Positions 45,137 to 55,346 are shown, counted from the stretch's first letter. The stretch: DNA of 64,000 nt from FEN-1219 sp963728995 (GCA_963728995.1 CAVSMD010000003.1:806001-870000); one strand, 5' to 3'. Numbers and translations: made by a program. Notes: a model not told the origin generated them from the letters alone.

Positions 45137-46681
45137 TTACGGCAGCGCAAACGCGTACAGCGCGCTGCCGCCGCCGATCAGCACGTATTGCCGGCCGTCG
45201 AGCTCGTACGTGATCGGCGTGTTGCCGACGCGGCCGACGCCGGCATGCCACAGCGTCGTGCCGTCGGCGGTTCGCAGCGCCAGCGCGCTGTTGGCCGCGT
45301 CCCCCGTGAACGTGAGGCCCGAGGCCGTCGTCAGCACGCCGGCGTTGCCCGCGCCGCCGTACAGATCGTGGCGCCAGCGGACTTCGCCCGTCGCGAAATC
45401 GAGCGCGCGCAGCTCGCCGCGGCTATGCACGGTGTAATCCGCGCCGGCCCAGCCGTACTGGCCGTATTCGGGCTTGAAGAAGTAGAGGCTGTACGCGTCG
45501 GCGGCGCTCACGACGAAGAGCCCGGTCGCGGGGTCGAAGCTCGGGGATCGATAGTTCGTGGCGCCGACCTCGTCGGGCGCCACGAGCCGGCCGTCGCGCG
45601 ACGGCTCCTTGTCGGGGTTCGGGATCGGCCGCCCGGCGGCGTCGATGCCGCGCGCCCAGTTCGTCGTGGCGAACGGTTTCGTCAGCAGGCTCTTGCCCGT
45701 CGTGCGGTCGAGCACCACATAGTAGCCGTTGCGCGACGCCTGCAGCAGCAGCTTGCGGTCCACGCCGTCGAGCTTCGCATCGACGAGCACCGGCACTTCG
45801 GACGCGTCCCAGTCGTGCGTGTCGTGCGGCGACACCTGGAACCCCCACGCAAGCTCGCCGGTGTCGGGATTCAGCGCGACGATGCTGCACGTCCACGGGT
45901 TGTCGCCGGGCCGTGCCTGGCCGTTCAGCACCGGCGTGGGATTGCCGGTGCCGACATAGAGCAGATTCAGCTCCGGATCGTACGTGCCCGTCGTCCACAT
46001 CTGCCCGCCGGTCGCGCCGCCGCTGATCGAGCCCGGCGTCCCGACCGGCGGCGTGCTGTAGAACGTCCATTGGGGCTTGCCGGTGGCCGGGTCGAACGCG
46101 CGCAGCGTGCCCGGCAGATTGTCGAAGTCGCCGGACACGCCGACGATCAGATGATTGCGGATCACGAGCGGCGCGTTCGTCGACCAGAAACCGCGCGCCG
46201 AGTCCACGATCTCGGTGTCCCACTGCACCTTGCCGCTGAAGCGGTCGAGCGCAATCAGATGCGTGTCGGGCGTCGTCAGGAAAACCGAGTTGCCGTACAC
46301 GGCCGCGCCGCGATGCCCGATATGGAACGCGTCGTTGACGGGATGCTGATACCGCCAGATCTGGCGCCCCGAGCGCGCGTCGATGGCCCACAGGTTGTCG
46401 GGCGCAGTGAGATAGACGATGCCGTCGACGAGGATCGGCGTGGCTTTGACCTGTTGCGCCTGATTCGTTTGGAACGCCCAGGCCAGCGTCAGCGTGCGGA
46501 CGTTGTCCGGCGTGATCTCCCGCAGCGCGCTGTGCCGTTGACCGGAGTACTCGCCGTGGAACGTGGGCCAGCTGTCCTTCGCCGGCGCGAGCAGCCGCGC
46601 GGGATCGAAGCCCGTTTGCGCGTGCGCCGCCGTGGCGAGCGCGAGGGCCGTCGCGTACGCCAGCGCCAGTGTGGGTTTCAT
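45137..46681 (-). CDS. PQQ-binding beta-propeller dehydrogenase (quinoprotein), exported
   Basis: A 514-residue periplasmic quinoprotein of the alcohol/sugar dehydrogenase class. Signal peptide MKPTLALAYATALALATAAHAQ. Propeller W-motifs repeat, for example LWAIDARSGRQIWRYQ, LIALDRFSGKVQWDTE, LRAFDPATGKPQWTF and IVALNPDTGELAWGFQ. The putative catalytic Asp/Asn region is HDTHDWDASEVPVLV. It lacks a fused heme domain; the cytochrome c gene just upstream (10 bases) is the likely electron acceptor. Substrate unknown; an aldose or alcohol is likely. Lies directly ahead of xylB, perhaps co-transcribed. Confidence 0.88.
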   Translation of the reverse strand: MKPTLALAYATALALATAAHAQTGFDPARLLAPAKDSWPTFHGEYSGQRHSALREITPDNVRTLTLAWAFQTNQAQQVKATPILVDGIVYLTAPDNLWAIDARSGRQIWRYQHPVNDAFHIGHRGAAVYGNSVFLTTPDTHLIALDRFSGKVQWDTEIVDSARGFWSTNAPLVIRNHLIVGVSGDFDNLPGTLRAFDPATGKPQWTFYSTPPVGTPGSISGGATGGQMWTTGTYDPELNLLYVGTGNPTPVLNGQARPGDNPWTCSIVALNPDTGELAWGFQVSPHDTHDWDASEVPVLVDAKLDGVDRKLLLQASRNGYYVVLDRTTGKSLLTKPFATTNWARGIDAAGRPIPNPDKEPSRDGRLVAPDEVGATNYRSPSFDPATGLFVVSAADAYSLYFFKPEYGQYGWAGADYTVHSRGELRALDFATGEVRWRHDLYGGAGNAGVLTTASGLTFTGDAANSALALRTADGTTLWHAGVGRVGNTPITYELDGRQYVLIGGGSALYAFALP

Positions 46682-46691
46682 CGGCTGTGTC

Positions 46692-47525
46692 CTAACGAAG
46701 CGTGTGCAAGTAGGCGAGCACGTCGTGCATCGTCGCGTCCGTGTAGCGCGCGAGCTGCTTGACGTGCGCTTCCAGCGGATCGTCGATCGCGACGCTGACG
46801 CGATCGGCCGGCCAGGACCGGTACCGTCCCTCGGCGTCGATGACGGCGATCGTGAACTCGTCGCGCGCGGCGAGCTGGCCTGTGATCTTCTCGCCTTCGC
46901 GCGTCGTGACCGTCGCCGCCGGCCTGCGCGCCGGCATGCCGGGCTGACCGGGATAGAGCATGCGGCGCAGCAACGCGAGCCTTCGCAGGCGCGACGCTAT
47001 GCCCGCGAGGTCCCCCGTCGGCGAATGACAGCCGCTGCAGGCCGAGTCGAAATAGCGCCGCCCGGCGCGCGCATTGCCCGTCTGCAAGTCGGCGACCTCG
47101 ACCGAGCGGCGTCCGCCCGTCTCCGATTCCGCCTTGGTCTTCTGCTCGTGGATGAAGGCCACGATGCCGCGAGATCGGACTCGGCGAGCGCCGGGAACGC
47201 GGGCATGCCGGCCTCGGCGCGCCCCGCCCGGACGAGGGGCCGATCCGGTTGCCGTGCTCGTCGCCGGCCACGAGCGGCGAGCGCGTCAAGTCGGCGCCGC
47301 CCGAGCCGCCCGTGGTCTCGGGCCCATGGCAAAAGCCGCAGTTCGCGGCGAACCGAGTGCGGCCGGCGGCAATCAGCTCGGCGGCATATTCCTGCGGGGC
47401 CGCCGTCGGCGGCACCGGCTGTGCGGCGGGGCTCGCTTCGCTGCGGCTCTGCGCGCGCCGGGCAGCGTGCACAGCAGCGCAGCCGCGACGAACGGCGCGC
47501 GGCAAAGTGGCCGGGACCTACGCAT
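46692..47525 (-). CDS. Exported di-heme-type cytochrome c, several frameshifts
   Basis: Electron carrier partner of the PQQ dehydrogenase. Two heme sites, CGFCH (in ANCGFCHGPETTGGSGG) and CSGCH (in SACSGCHSPTGDLAG). The C-terminal part contains the REGEKITGQLAARDEFTIAVID domain often fused to such cytochromes, ending in HVKQLARYTDATMHDVLAYLHTLR. The ATG at 47525 gives a signal peptide (CRAPFVAAALLCTLPGARA), which leaves frame near 47455. Further shifts lie near 47215 and 47165. It is divergent from the ThuA-like gene, with 48 bases between. Confidence 0.85.
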
Positions 47526-47573
47526 TGCGCGAGAGTTAACATCGCGCTTCGACGAGCGTCAACCGGTGCGATC

Positions 47574-48488
47574 ATGACGACGATGAGACGGTGCGTGTTG
47601 GCGGTGGTGGCTCGGCGGCGATCTGGTCGGGTTTGCCGCTCGGGCCGCGGAGCCGATTCCCGTGCTAATTCTCGACGGCGAGAGCGGCGGCCCGTATCAC
47701 GAATGGCCGAAGGTCACGGCGGTGCTGAAGCGGATTCTCGCCGAGGTCGGCCTGTTCGAGGTCAGCGTCGCGACGGCGCCACCGGCCGGCGGCGACTTCG
47801 GCGCGTTCGCGCCGCGCTTCTTCGCGTATGCGACCGTCGTGCTGAATTACGACGCGCCCGACGAGCGCTGGCCGGCGGCGTTGAAGGCGTCGCTCGAAAG
47901 CTACGTGAGCGGCGGCGGCGGATTGGTCAGCGTGCATGCGGCCGACAACGCTTTTCCCGGCTGGCGAGCCTACAACGAGATGCTCGGCGTCGGCGGCTGG
48001 CGCGGGCGCGACGAGCACGCCGGACCTTACTGGTACTACCGCGGCGAGGCGCTGGTCCCCGACCCCACGCCCGGCCCCGCGGGCAGCCACGGCAAGCGGA
48101 TTCCGTTCACGGTCGTCGTTCGCGAGCCGACGCATCCGATCATGCGCGGCCTGCCGAAGATCTGGATGCACGGCGACGACGAGTTGTACGCTCACTTGCG
48201 CGGGCCGGGACACATGACCGTGCTCGCGACGGCGTATTCCGACCCCGGCAACTCCGGCAGCGGTCGCGACGAGCCGCAGCTCATGGTGCTCGACTACGGC
48301 AAGGGGCGGATCTTTCATACGACTTTCGGCCACGACGTGCGCGCGCTGAGCTCCACCGACTTCGCGGTCACGCTGCAGCGCGGGACGGAGTGGGCGGCGA
48401 CGGGCAACGTGACTCAGGCGGTGCCGAGTCGTTCCCGACGGCCGAAGCGCCGAGCTATCGCGCGGATCTCGCGGCGCTCGGCGAATAG
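47574..48488 (+). CDS. ThuA-like (class I glutamine-amidotransferase fold) exported protein, two frameshifts
   Basis: A ThuA-domain protein of about 304 residues, a family linked to trehalose or keto-sugar use. Motifs: PVLILDGESGGPYHEWPK, VLNYDAPDERWPAALKASLESYVSGGGGLVSVHAADNAFPGW, REPTHPIMRGLPKIWMHGDDELYAHLRGPG, and GKGRIFHTTFGHD. The ATG at 47574 starts a signal peptide that shifts frame near 47618 to LGGDLVGFAARAAEPIP. A second shift near 48425 leads to SFPTAEAPSYRADLAALGE. No Cys nucleophile is evident. It faces the cytochrome c gene and probably shares its control. Confidence 0.85.
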   Translation: MTTMRRCVLAVVARRRSGRVCRSGRGADSRANSRRRERRPVSRMAEGHGGAEADSRRGRPVRGQRRDGATGRRRLRRVRAALLRVCDRRAELRRARRALAGGVEGVARKLRERRRRIGQRACGRQRFSRLASLQRDARRRRLARARRARRTLLVLPRRGAGPRPHARPRGQPRQADSVHGRRSRADASDHARPAEDLDARRRRVVRSLARAGTHDRARDGVFRPRQLRQRSRRAAAHGARLRQGADLSYDFRPRRARAELHRLRGHAAARDGVGGDGQRDSGGAESFPTAEAPSYRADLAALGE

Positions 48489-48506
48489 CCGAGCCGCGGC
48501 GCTCCT

Positions 48507-50157
48507 TCAATGACGGCGTAGATCCGCGCTGGCGTCGCGCACGGCCTTGAACTCGGAGCCCGGCGACCATTCCGGCCAGCGGACCGAGGTCGCGAGATCG
48601 CGACCGAGCGCGTAGAGCACGGCGATGTCCGCCACCGCGCTGCCGAAATTCCACTCGTCGGACCATTCATCGGTCGGCTGGTGATAGCGGTTCCTGGTGA
48701 ACGCCTCGTACGCGGCCTCGCCGGCCGCCCGGCCGCCGTCGACGAGATCGAGCCCCGACAGGCCCGTGAACGCCGGAACGCCTTGCTTGGCGAACGGGAA
48801 ATGGTCGGCGCGGAAGAACGAGCCGGCCTCGGGGTGCGCGTCCGGCGTGAACACCCGGCCGCGCGCCCGTAGCACTCCGATCAGGTCGGCCGTCAGCGTC
48901 ACGGCGGCGTCGCCGGCCGTGCTGAAGTCATGCGCCGGCCCGAACGGCCGCCAACCGTCGATGTTCAGATCCGCGACGGTGGTCTGAAGCGGGTACACGG
49001 GATTCGCGGCGTAGAACTCGGCCCCCAGAAGGCCGCGCTCTTCCGCGGTGGTCGCGAGAAACACCACGGAACGCAGGCGCCGGCGGGGCGGCTGCGTACG
49101 TGCGCGCCAGCTCCAACAACGCAGCCACCCCGCTGGCGTTGTCCACGGCGCCGTTGTAGATCGTGTCGCCGCGCGCATCGGGCGGACCGATGCCCAGGTG
49201 GTCCCAGTGCGCGGAGTAGATCACGTGCTCGCCCGGCCGGGTCGTGCCCGGCAGCACGCCGATGACGTTCTGCGACAGCACCGGAGCGTGCTCGACGGCG
49301 AACCGCGCAGAGAACGTCACGCCGGGCAACGCCACGGCACGGAAACCGCGCCGCGCCGCCTGCTTCTTCAACGCGTCGAAATCGAGCCCCGCGCGGCGAA
49401 ACAGGTCCACGGCCAGGTCTCTCTGAATCCACGCTTCCACCGGCACGTGCGCGCCGGCAGGGTTCTCGCGCACGATGTCGAACATCGGAATCGTGTTCGA
49501 GCTATTCACGGTCGCCCAGCCATAGGCCGCGGGGGCCGTCTCGTGGACGACCAGCAAGCCCGCGGCACCTAGCCGTGCGGCTTCCTCGTATTTGTACGTC
49601 CAGCGCCCGTAGTAGGTCATCGCCTTGCCGCCGAAGTCGCCCTTGCCGGACTCGAAGTCCGGGTCGTTGACCAGCACGACCACCACCTTGCCTTTCACGT
49701 CCGCTCCGGCGAAGTCGTCCCACTTGCGCTCCGGCGCGCGCACGCCATAACCCGCGAAGACCACCGGCACGTTCTCGAGCGCCACGTGATCGACGTTCGT
49801 CTGGGCTGCGCGGATCGCGATCTCGTTACCCTGCGTCAGCGCGATCGATTGGCCGCCGACCGAGAACGCGGCCGTGGGCGCGCCCTGGATCTCGAAGCGC
49901 GCGAGGCGCACGTCCTGCGTCCACGCGCGGCGACCGTCGTGCAGATCGCCACCCGGTTGCAGGCCCGCGGCGATCATCTGGCCGATGATCCAGCCGACGG
50001 TTTTCTGCTCGCCGGCCGTGCCGGGCGCACGGCCCTCGAAGGCATCGGACGCCAGCACCTTGATGTCGGTGGCCATGCGCGCGGTGTCGGCCGCGGGATC
50101 CGCGGCGAGCCCCACGAGCGGAGTCGCCGCCAGGAGAACCGTCCAGGCTCGCAGCAT
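48507..50157 (-). CDS. M28-family metallopeptidase with PA domain, exported, one frameshift
   Basis: A periplasmic aminopeptidase of about 549 residues. Signal peptide from ATG 50157 (LRAWTVLLAATPLVGLAA). A PA insertion covers roughly 120-230 (VVFAGYGVRAPERKWDDFAGADVKGKVVVVLVNDPD). The catalytic domain has the zinc ligands in IYSAHWDHLG (His), GAVDNASG (Asp), TTAEERGLLG (Glu pair) and LNIDGW (Asp). The final His region is RYHQPTDEWSDEW. The frame breaks near 49085 between APAFRGV and LRSVVFLATTAEE. Convergent with the ThuA-like gene, 18 bases apart. Confidence 0.92.
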
Positions 50158-50209
50158 GCCCACTACCGTATTCGAAGCGGGAGTGCCCGCCAAGAGGCCC
50201 CCGTGGCGC

Positions 50210-51217
50210 TCAGAACGATGGATGCTCGCGGATGAACGGCAGGATGCCGGTGCTCCAGCGCTGCGCCGGGCCGCCGGTCGACGTGTTGCGCGCCCAGAAC
50301 ATGTATTTGCAGCGATTCATGCGGACGCAGTGCTCGAACAGCTGCTCCGGCGTGAAGCTGCCCTCGCGCCCGCCGAGCTCCGGCGTCTGCACCGAAAACC
50401 CGGAAATCATGCGACCACGCAGATCTCGACCGCCAAGCTCGCCGCGGTAGATCCGCTCGCCGGTCGAGCCGTGGTGCGGCGCCGGCAGCACGTCGGGCCC
50501 GCCGATGCCCACGCCGAGGGATGCAACCTCCTCGAGAAAGTCGCGGAACTGATCCGTGCTCGAGCCCTGAATGAAATTGGCGAAGATGATGACCTGCGAA
50601 TTGGCCCAATCGCTGCGAATGGCCCGCACCGCGCGCGTCAGCTGCTCGATGTACGCGGCCGGTTTGTAGTCATCCTCGACGCCGCTCGTGGCCGTCTCCG
50701 TGAGGACGACCCCCTCGAAGTACGGCTGCCGATCGAACCGCTTCGCCAGAGCGTGGTGCAAGGCGATGAACCGATCCATGACCTGCGGCCGCCATAGCTT
50801 CGCGATGTAGCCCTGCCGCGTGCGCGCGAGCTCCTTCTCGAGATCGCGCGGCACGATCCCTTCCGACGAGCCTTTGAAATTCACGGCCCATATCTCGAGG
50901 AACAGCGACTTGTGGCAGGCCGCGAGCGCGCCATACAGCTCGTCGAGATCGTCGAACGTATACTCTCCGGGCCCGCGCTCGAGGCCGGCCCAATAGGCTC
51001 GCAGCTCGAGCCCCTGCAGCGCTTCCTCGTGGCACACCTCGTCCACCTTCCGGAGCAGCTGCTGGTGGTTGTCGTTGATATAGGGCGTCATGTAGTGGCC
51101 CGGGTGAAACTTCGCGGGCGCATGCGGGGGCTGGGCCTGCGCCGCCGCACCCAGCACGAGGATCAGCGGCACGCCAAGCCAGCGCGATTTCCGGAGGCCG
51201 CTGCCGCGCTCGCTCAT
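50210..51217 (-). CDS. Exported TIM-barrel-like protein of unknown family
   Basis: A 335-residue secreted protein with signal peptide WLGVPLILVLGAAAQAQP. It has the rhythm of a glycoside-hydrolase barrel, with GLELRAYWAGLERGPGEYTFDDLDELY (as in GH42-like enzymes), LFLEIWAVNFKG, FEGVVLTETATSGV (an exposed Glu at a strand end), SQVIIFANFI and LGVGIGGPDVLPAPHHGS. I cannot name a family. Candidate catalytic residues are the Glu of LTETAT and an Asp or Glu in the earlier strands. Its ATG overlaps the stop of the methyltransferase gene (ATGA), so the two are coupled. Confidence 0.7.
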   Translation of the reverse strand: MSERGSGLRKSRWLGVPLILVLGAAAQAQPPHAPAKFHPGHYMTPYINDNHQQLLRKVDEVCHEEALQGLELRAYWAGLERGPGEYTFDDLDELYGALAACHKSLFLEIWAVNFKGSSEGIVPRDLEKELARTRQGYIAKLWRPQVMDRFIALHHALAKRFDRQPYFEGVVLTETATSGVEDDYKPAAYIEQLTRAVRAIRSDWANSQVIIFANFIQGSSTDQFRDFLEEVASLGVGIGGPDVLPAPHHGSTGERIYRGELGGRDLRGRMISGFSVQTPELGGREGSFTPEQLFEHCVRMNRCKYMFWARNTSTGGPAQRWSTGILPFIREHPSF

Positions 51218-51972
51218 GACACCGCATGCAGCACGCGCGGCGGCGCTTCGCTCGCCGACGCGACGGCCGGCACGGGAGCGCGCTGCGCGACGTAGCACAG
51301 ATCGACGTGTGCGCTGTGGAGTCGGCCGAGCGACAACGAGGCGACGACATCGCTCAGCTTTTGCTGTATCGGCGGCAGGCGCCGAAACCCGTACACGTTC
51401 CTCATGACCAGGCCATGCTTGCCCGCAAAGCGCTGGAACCCGGAGCGCGAGATGATCTTCTCGTGAAAGGTGGGATAGGGCCCGTGACCGGGCTGACCCG
51501 CGGCGCCGCTTTGCCGGTAGTACGCTTTGAAGTGCTTGCAGTAGAAAACGTGAAACCAGAACGGCGTGACTCGCGAGAAGAAGCCGTATACCGACTCGCG
51601 GTCCGGCACCTGAAGCACCAGCAACCCGCCCGGCTTCAGCCAGCGCACGAATTTCTGCAGCACGCGCTCCGCGCCCTGCACGTGCTCGAGCACGAACGCG
51701 CTGTAGATCACATCGAAGCGGGCCGGCGGAAACTCATAAGTGCACAGGTCACCGACGATGGCCTCGTGCAGGTCGCGAACCCGCAGCCTGCGGCTCTGCA
51801 GCGCGTCCGCGTCGAGATCGAGCCCTGTCAACCTGTAGTCGATGCCCGACAGGTCGATCGGCCATTTCCGGCCGCAGCCGGCTTCCAGGATCTGCAGCTC
51901 ACCGGGCCCCGCGATGCCGCGAATCGCGGTGCCGATGAGCCCGTGAATATCGCGCAGCGTGGCAGTGTGCAC
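51214..51972 (-). CDS. SAM-dependent class I methyltransferase
   Basis: A 252-residue cytosolic methyltransferase. SAM-binding motif LQILEAGCGRKWPI, acidic motif II LTGLDLDADAL, and FDVIYSAFVLEHVQGAERVL-type motif IV. C-terminal part resembles lipid or glycan methyltransferases of the UbiE-like group (FVRWLKPGGLLVLQVPDRES). Substrate unknown. Translationally coupled to the exported TIM-barrel protein by an ATGA overlap. Confidence 0.87.
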   Translation of the reverse strand: MHTATLRDIHGLIGTAIRGIAGPGELQILEAGCGRKWPIDLSGIDYRLTGLDLDADALQSRRLRVRDLHEAIVGDLCTYEFPPARFDVIYSAFVLEHVQGAERVLQKFVRWLKPGGLLVLQVPDRESVYGFFSRVTPFWFHVFYCKHFKAYYRQSGAAGQPGHGPYPTFHEKIISRSGFQRFAGKHGLVMRNVYGFRRLPPIQQKLSDVVASLSLGRLHSAHVDLCYVAQRAPVPAVASASEAPPRVLHAVS

Positions 51973-52042
51973 TTCGAGCCCTCGCGAGATGTTCGAGCGA
52001 TGGGGCGATGCTGCAAGACACGTGCCACGACCCGCGGCGCGC

Positions 52043-52723
52043 TTAGTCGCGAGGGACGGGCTTGCCCCACAGCTCGAAGGACGACACGGCGATCCAGCCG
52101 CCGGCCGGCGGCGGCGGCTGCTTCTCGACGGGCTCTTGCGGTCGCGGCCATTCGCCGCTGCCGGGGAGCACGTCGAAATAGCCCACGGCGTCCACGCGGC
52201 TCAAGTTCGCGTCCTGCCAACTGGCCCCGAGCGTCACGCCCCGCACGGGGTCGAGCGCGAGCCACCGGCAGTCGGCGAACGAGATGTCGTACGTGTGATA
52301 GTCGGCCGTGGAGCCTTCGGCCTGATCGCAGATCAGCACCGTGCTGTCGGTCAGCCGGACGACCGGGCGCACGCGATGGAATCCCGAGACGATCGTCGTG
52401 AGCCTGATCTTCGCCCGGCCGCGCAGGTCGAAGCGCCGCGTTCGGTCGCTCAGCACGAAGCCGCAGGGGCCCTTGCACAGCCCGAAATACAGCCGCGGCA
52501 GCCGCGGCCCCTGGCCCGTGGCCACGACGATGTTGCGACCGTCACCAAGCCACGCGAGGTCGAGGCCCGGGTTCGCGACGCTGCCTAAGGTCAGCGCCGC
52601 GCGGGCGTCGTTGCGCAGCTTGAGATCGAGCAGCAGCTCCGGCGGCGCGGCCGGCTGGGCGCGCGCGAGACCGGTGGACAGCCACAGCGCCACGGCGGCG
52701 CTCGCGAAGAAGGTGGTTCTCAT
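52043..52723 (-). CDS. Exported protein of unknown function
   Basis: A 226-residue protein with signal peptide RTTFFASAAVALWLSTGLARAQ. The rest is predicted beta-rich: LLLDLKLRNDARAALTLG, LCKGPCGFVLSDRTRRFDL, VSGFHRVRPVVRLTDSTVLI, and a Pro-rich C-terminal stretch before GGWIAVSSFELWGKPV. Two Cys near CKGPC may form a disulfide. It resembles carbohydrate-binding or lectin-like jelly rolls in outline only; I do not recognise a family. Lies 70 bases upstream of the methyltransferase gene on the same strand and 24 bases downstream of the luciferase-like gene. Confidence 0.75.
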   Translation of the reverse strand: MRTTFFASAAVALWLSTGLARAQPAAPPELLLDLKLRNDARAALTLGSVANPGLDLAWLGDGRNIVVATGQGPRLPRLYFGLCKGPCGFVLSDRTRRFDLRGRAKIRLTTIVSGFHRVRPVVRLTDSTVLICDQAEGSTADYHTYDISFADCRWLALDPVRGVTLGASWQDANLSRVDAVGYFDVLPGSGEWPRPQEPVEKQPPPPAGGWIAVSSFELWGKPVPRD

Positions 52724-52747
52724 CGTCCGCGGTCCCGCGCCACGACG

Positions 52748-53749
52748 TTACGCGAATTTCGGAATCACCGTGCCGATCAGCTCCGTGGTCCGCAGCGCTT
52801 CCGCATAACTCAGGTCGCCGAACGCCACGTCGCAGGCGAGGTAGTCGCTGCCGATGCCCGCCACTTGCTCGCGCACGAACCGCTCGAAACCGGCCGCCGT
52901 GCCGACGAAGGCGGCCCCGGCCTCGTGCAGCGGCTCGATCTCCGGTGGCAGACCCAGCGAGAACTCGAGGCCGTGCTGATCCCACAGGAAGCGCATGTGG
53001 CCGAGCCAGCATCGATACGCGCGGCGAGCCATCTGCAACGCGGCAGCGTCCGTCTCGGCGAGGACCACGAGCCTCATCACGCCGCGCATCGGCAGCGCGG
53101 CCCGCGCCTTGCCGAGCGCCGCCCATTCGGACTCGTAGCGCGCAATCACGGCACGCGCGGGCTCCGTCGGCACGAGCGTGACCATGTGCGCGCCTTCGAG
53201 CGCCGCCCAGTGCGTGGTGTCGGGTGCCACGACGCCATACCACAGCGGCGGATGAGGCGTCTGCAGCGGCCGCAGCACCATCGGCACCTTGTCGAAGCGA
53301 TAGAACTCGCCGGCAAACGTGAGCTCCTCGGCGGTCAGGCCCTTGAGGACCACTCGCAACGCCTCGGGAAACTGCCGCGCGCCGTGCGCCGGGTTCACAC
53401 CGTAGAAGCCGACCTCGATCGGCGACACGCCGCGCCCCACACCGAGCTCGAAGCGCCCGCCGCTCAGGTGATCGAGCATGCAGATCTCCTCGATGAGGCG
53501 CACGGGATGGTATAGCGGCAGCGAGTAGACGAGCGGCCCCAGGCGTAACTTGCGCGTGCGCTGCGCGACGGCCGCCAGAAACACGCTCGGCGACGGCGAG
53601 AGCCCGAGCGGCGTGCCGTGGTGCTCGGCGACCTGATAAGCGTAGAAGCCCAGCCGGTCGTAGGCCTCCGCGAGCTGCAGACGCTCCTCGAATTGCCGGG
53701 CCAGCGGCACGCCGGCCGCATCGATGTGATCGAAAATGCCGAAACGCAT
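52748..53749 (-). CDS. LLM-class flavin-dependent oxidoreductase (bacterial luciferase-like)
   Basis: A 333-residue TIM-barrel flavoenzyme of the luciferase-like monooxygenase superfamily. Opening RFGIFDHIDAAGVPLARQFEERLQLAEAYDRLGFYAY, then QVAEHHGTPLGLSPSP, the LGPLVYSLPLYHPVRLIEEICMLDHLSGGRFELGVGRGVSP block typical of the family, and WYGVVAPDTTHWAA. Usually uses FMNH2 supplied by a reductase. Substrate unknown. First gene of the minus-strand run that ends with the M28 peptidase. Confidence 0.92.
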   Translation of the reverse strand: MRFGIFDHIDAAGVPLARQFEERLQLAEAYDRLGFYAYQVAEHHGTPLGLSPSPSVFLAAVAQRTRKLRLGPLVYSLPLYHPVRLIEEICMLDHLSGGRFELGVGRGVSPIEVGFYGVNPAHGARQFPEALRVVLKGLTAEELTFAGEFYRFDKVPMVLRPLQTPHPPLWYGVVAPDTTHWAALEGAHMVTLVPTEPARAVIARYESEWAALGKARAALPMRGVMRLVVLAETDAAALQMARRAYRCWLGHMRFLWDQHGLEFSLGLPPEIEPLHEAGAAFVGTAAGFERFVREQVAGIGSDYLACDVAFGDLSYAEALRTTELIGTVIPKFA

Positions 53750-53820
53750 GGCGACGTTGAACCTCCGTGCTCGCGATGGTACACCGCACCGGTACGACCA
53801 TGGCGATTCGGGGGGACCTC

Positions 53821-55339
53821 ATGACGTCATCACATTGGCTCGTTGCGCTGGGCTCGCTGGCGGCGCTCGTTCTCGGTGGCCAGGCCCTCGCGCAAACCGG
53901 CAGCCCGGCGCGCGCGTTGCTCGAGGACGCCGCGGCGGCCATGGGCGGTCTTCAGCGGCTGCGCGCTCTCGACAGCCTCGTGATGACGGGCTTCGGGCAG
54001 CGCTACGCGACGAACGGCAACATCAGCGCGGACCCGAAGTCGCCGCCGAAATGGCAGCCGGTCACGGATGCGCAGCGCTACTTCGATCTGAAGGGGAAGC
54101 GCGCGCTCGAATCAGGAGCGCAGCCCGCAGCATGTTCCCGTTCGCGTCGCTGCGGGCATGTCCTGCCGACGCGCGCACGCGAGTGCAGACCGGCGTCGAC
54201 GTGCTCGATCATCCGCTGCCGGCGCTGCTCGCAGCGCTCGATGCGGCGCACGCACGCTCGGCACCGTCGAGGTAGAGGACGGCATGGCCGTCGTGCGCGT
54301 TCACGATCGCCGACGGCAGCACCGCTGCGGATCGCGCTCGACCCGCAAACGCACCTGCCGTACTGGGCGCGCTGGATCACGGGCTAGCGACCACGCTCGG
54401 CGACGTGACGAACACGGCCTATTTCACGGGCTACCTGCCGTTCGACGGCGTGTGGCTGCCGGCCGGGCATCATGGACGAAGATCGACTGGCGCAATCAGG
54501 TCACGCTGATGTTTCAGGTCGATTCGTATCGCCTGAACGCGCCGCGCTGCCGGCGTTTCCGCCGCGCGGCGCCGCCGCGACCGAGCGCGACCGCCGGAGA
54601 TTCGCACGACGAAGATCGCCGACGGCGTGTGGGACGTGCGCATGGCCAACGGCGGCAGCGGCGGCGCGGTCGATCGAGTTCGCCGACCACCTCGTGATGT
54701 TCGAGCCGTATGGCAACGAGGCGCAGACGTTCGCGCGCATCGACGCGGCCAACACGCTCGTGCGCGGCAAGCGGTCACGGCCGTGATCGTCGGGCATCAG
54801 CACGAAGATCATGCCGGCGGCTTGCGCGCGGCCGTGGCGCGCGGGCTCACGATCATCGCGCAGCGGCGCACGCAGGCGCTGTTCGAGGAGTGGGTGGCGC
54901 GGCCCGCCGTGCTGTTCCCGGACGCGCTCGCGAAGCATCCGCAGCCGCTGAAGTTCGTGCCCGTCGACGAGCATCTCGTGCTCGAGGACGCCAAGCACCG
55001 GCTGGACGTCTACCACGCCGTGGGCGATTTCCACATGTCGGACGCGCTGATCGCTTACCTGCCGAAGGAGAAGATCATCATGGAGGGCGACTTCACGGAC
55101 GAACGTGGGCGCTCAACTGGTGGGCCGGCGCGCTGCGCGCGAACATGGACCTGTACGGGCTCGATCCCAAGATCGACATCCCCGTGCACGGCACCGCCGG
55201 GCACGATCGAGGAGAAGGTGGGGCGCGCCAAGAGCAGGTGGAGGCCGCGCAAAAGTTCTGCGCCGACAATGCCGCGCGCGGCAGCTATCCGTTCGGCTGC
55301 CCGGTGCGCTATTCGACGGCGGGACCAATCGCCGACTGA
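53821..55339 (+). CDS. MBL-fold metallo-hydrolase, exported, many frameshifts
   Basis: Metallo-beta-lactamase-fold protein. The ATG at 53821 with GGGGGGA ahead gives a signal peptide (HWLVALGSLAALVLGGQALAQ). Conserved parts appear across frames: VIVGHQHEDHAGGLRAAVARG (the HxHxDH metal motif), VDVYHAVGDFHMSDALIAYLPKEKIIMEGDF (His and Asp), and IDIPVHGTAGH (last His). The N-terminal part (ARALLEDAAAAMGGLQRLRALDSLV) is usual in exported MBL proteins of this kind. At least six shifts lie between about 54115 and 55230. The motif order is intact, so error is as likely as decay. Confidence 0.75.
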
Positions 55340-55346
55340 GCGCGGC

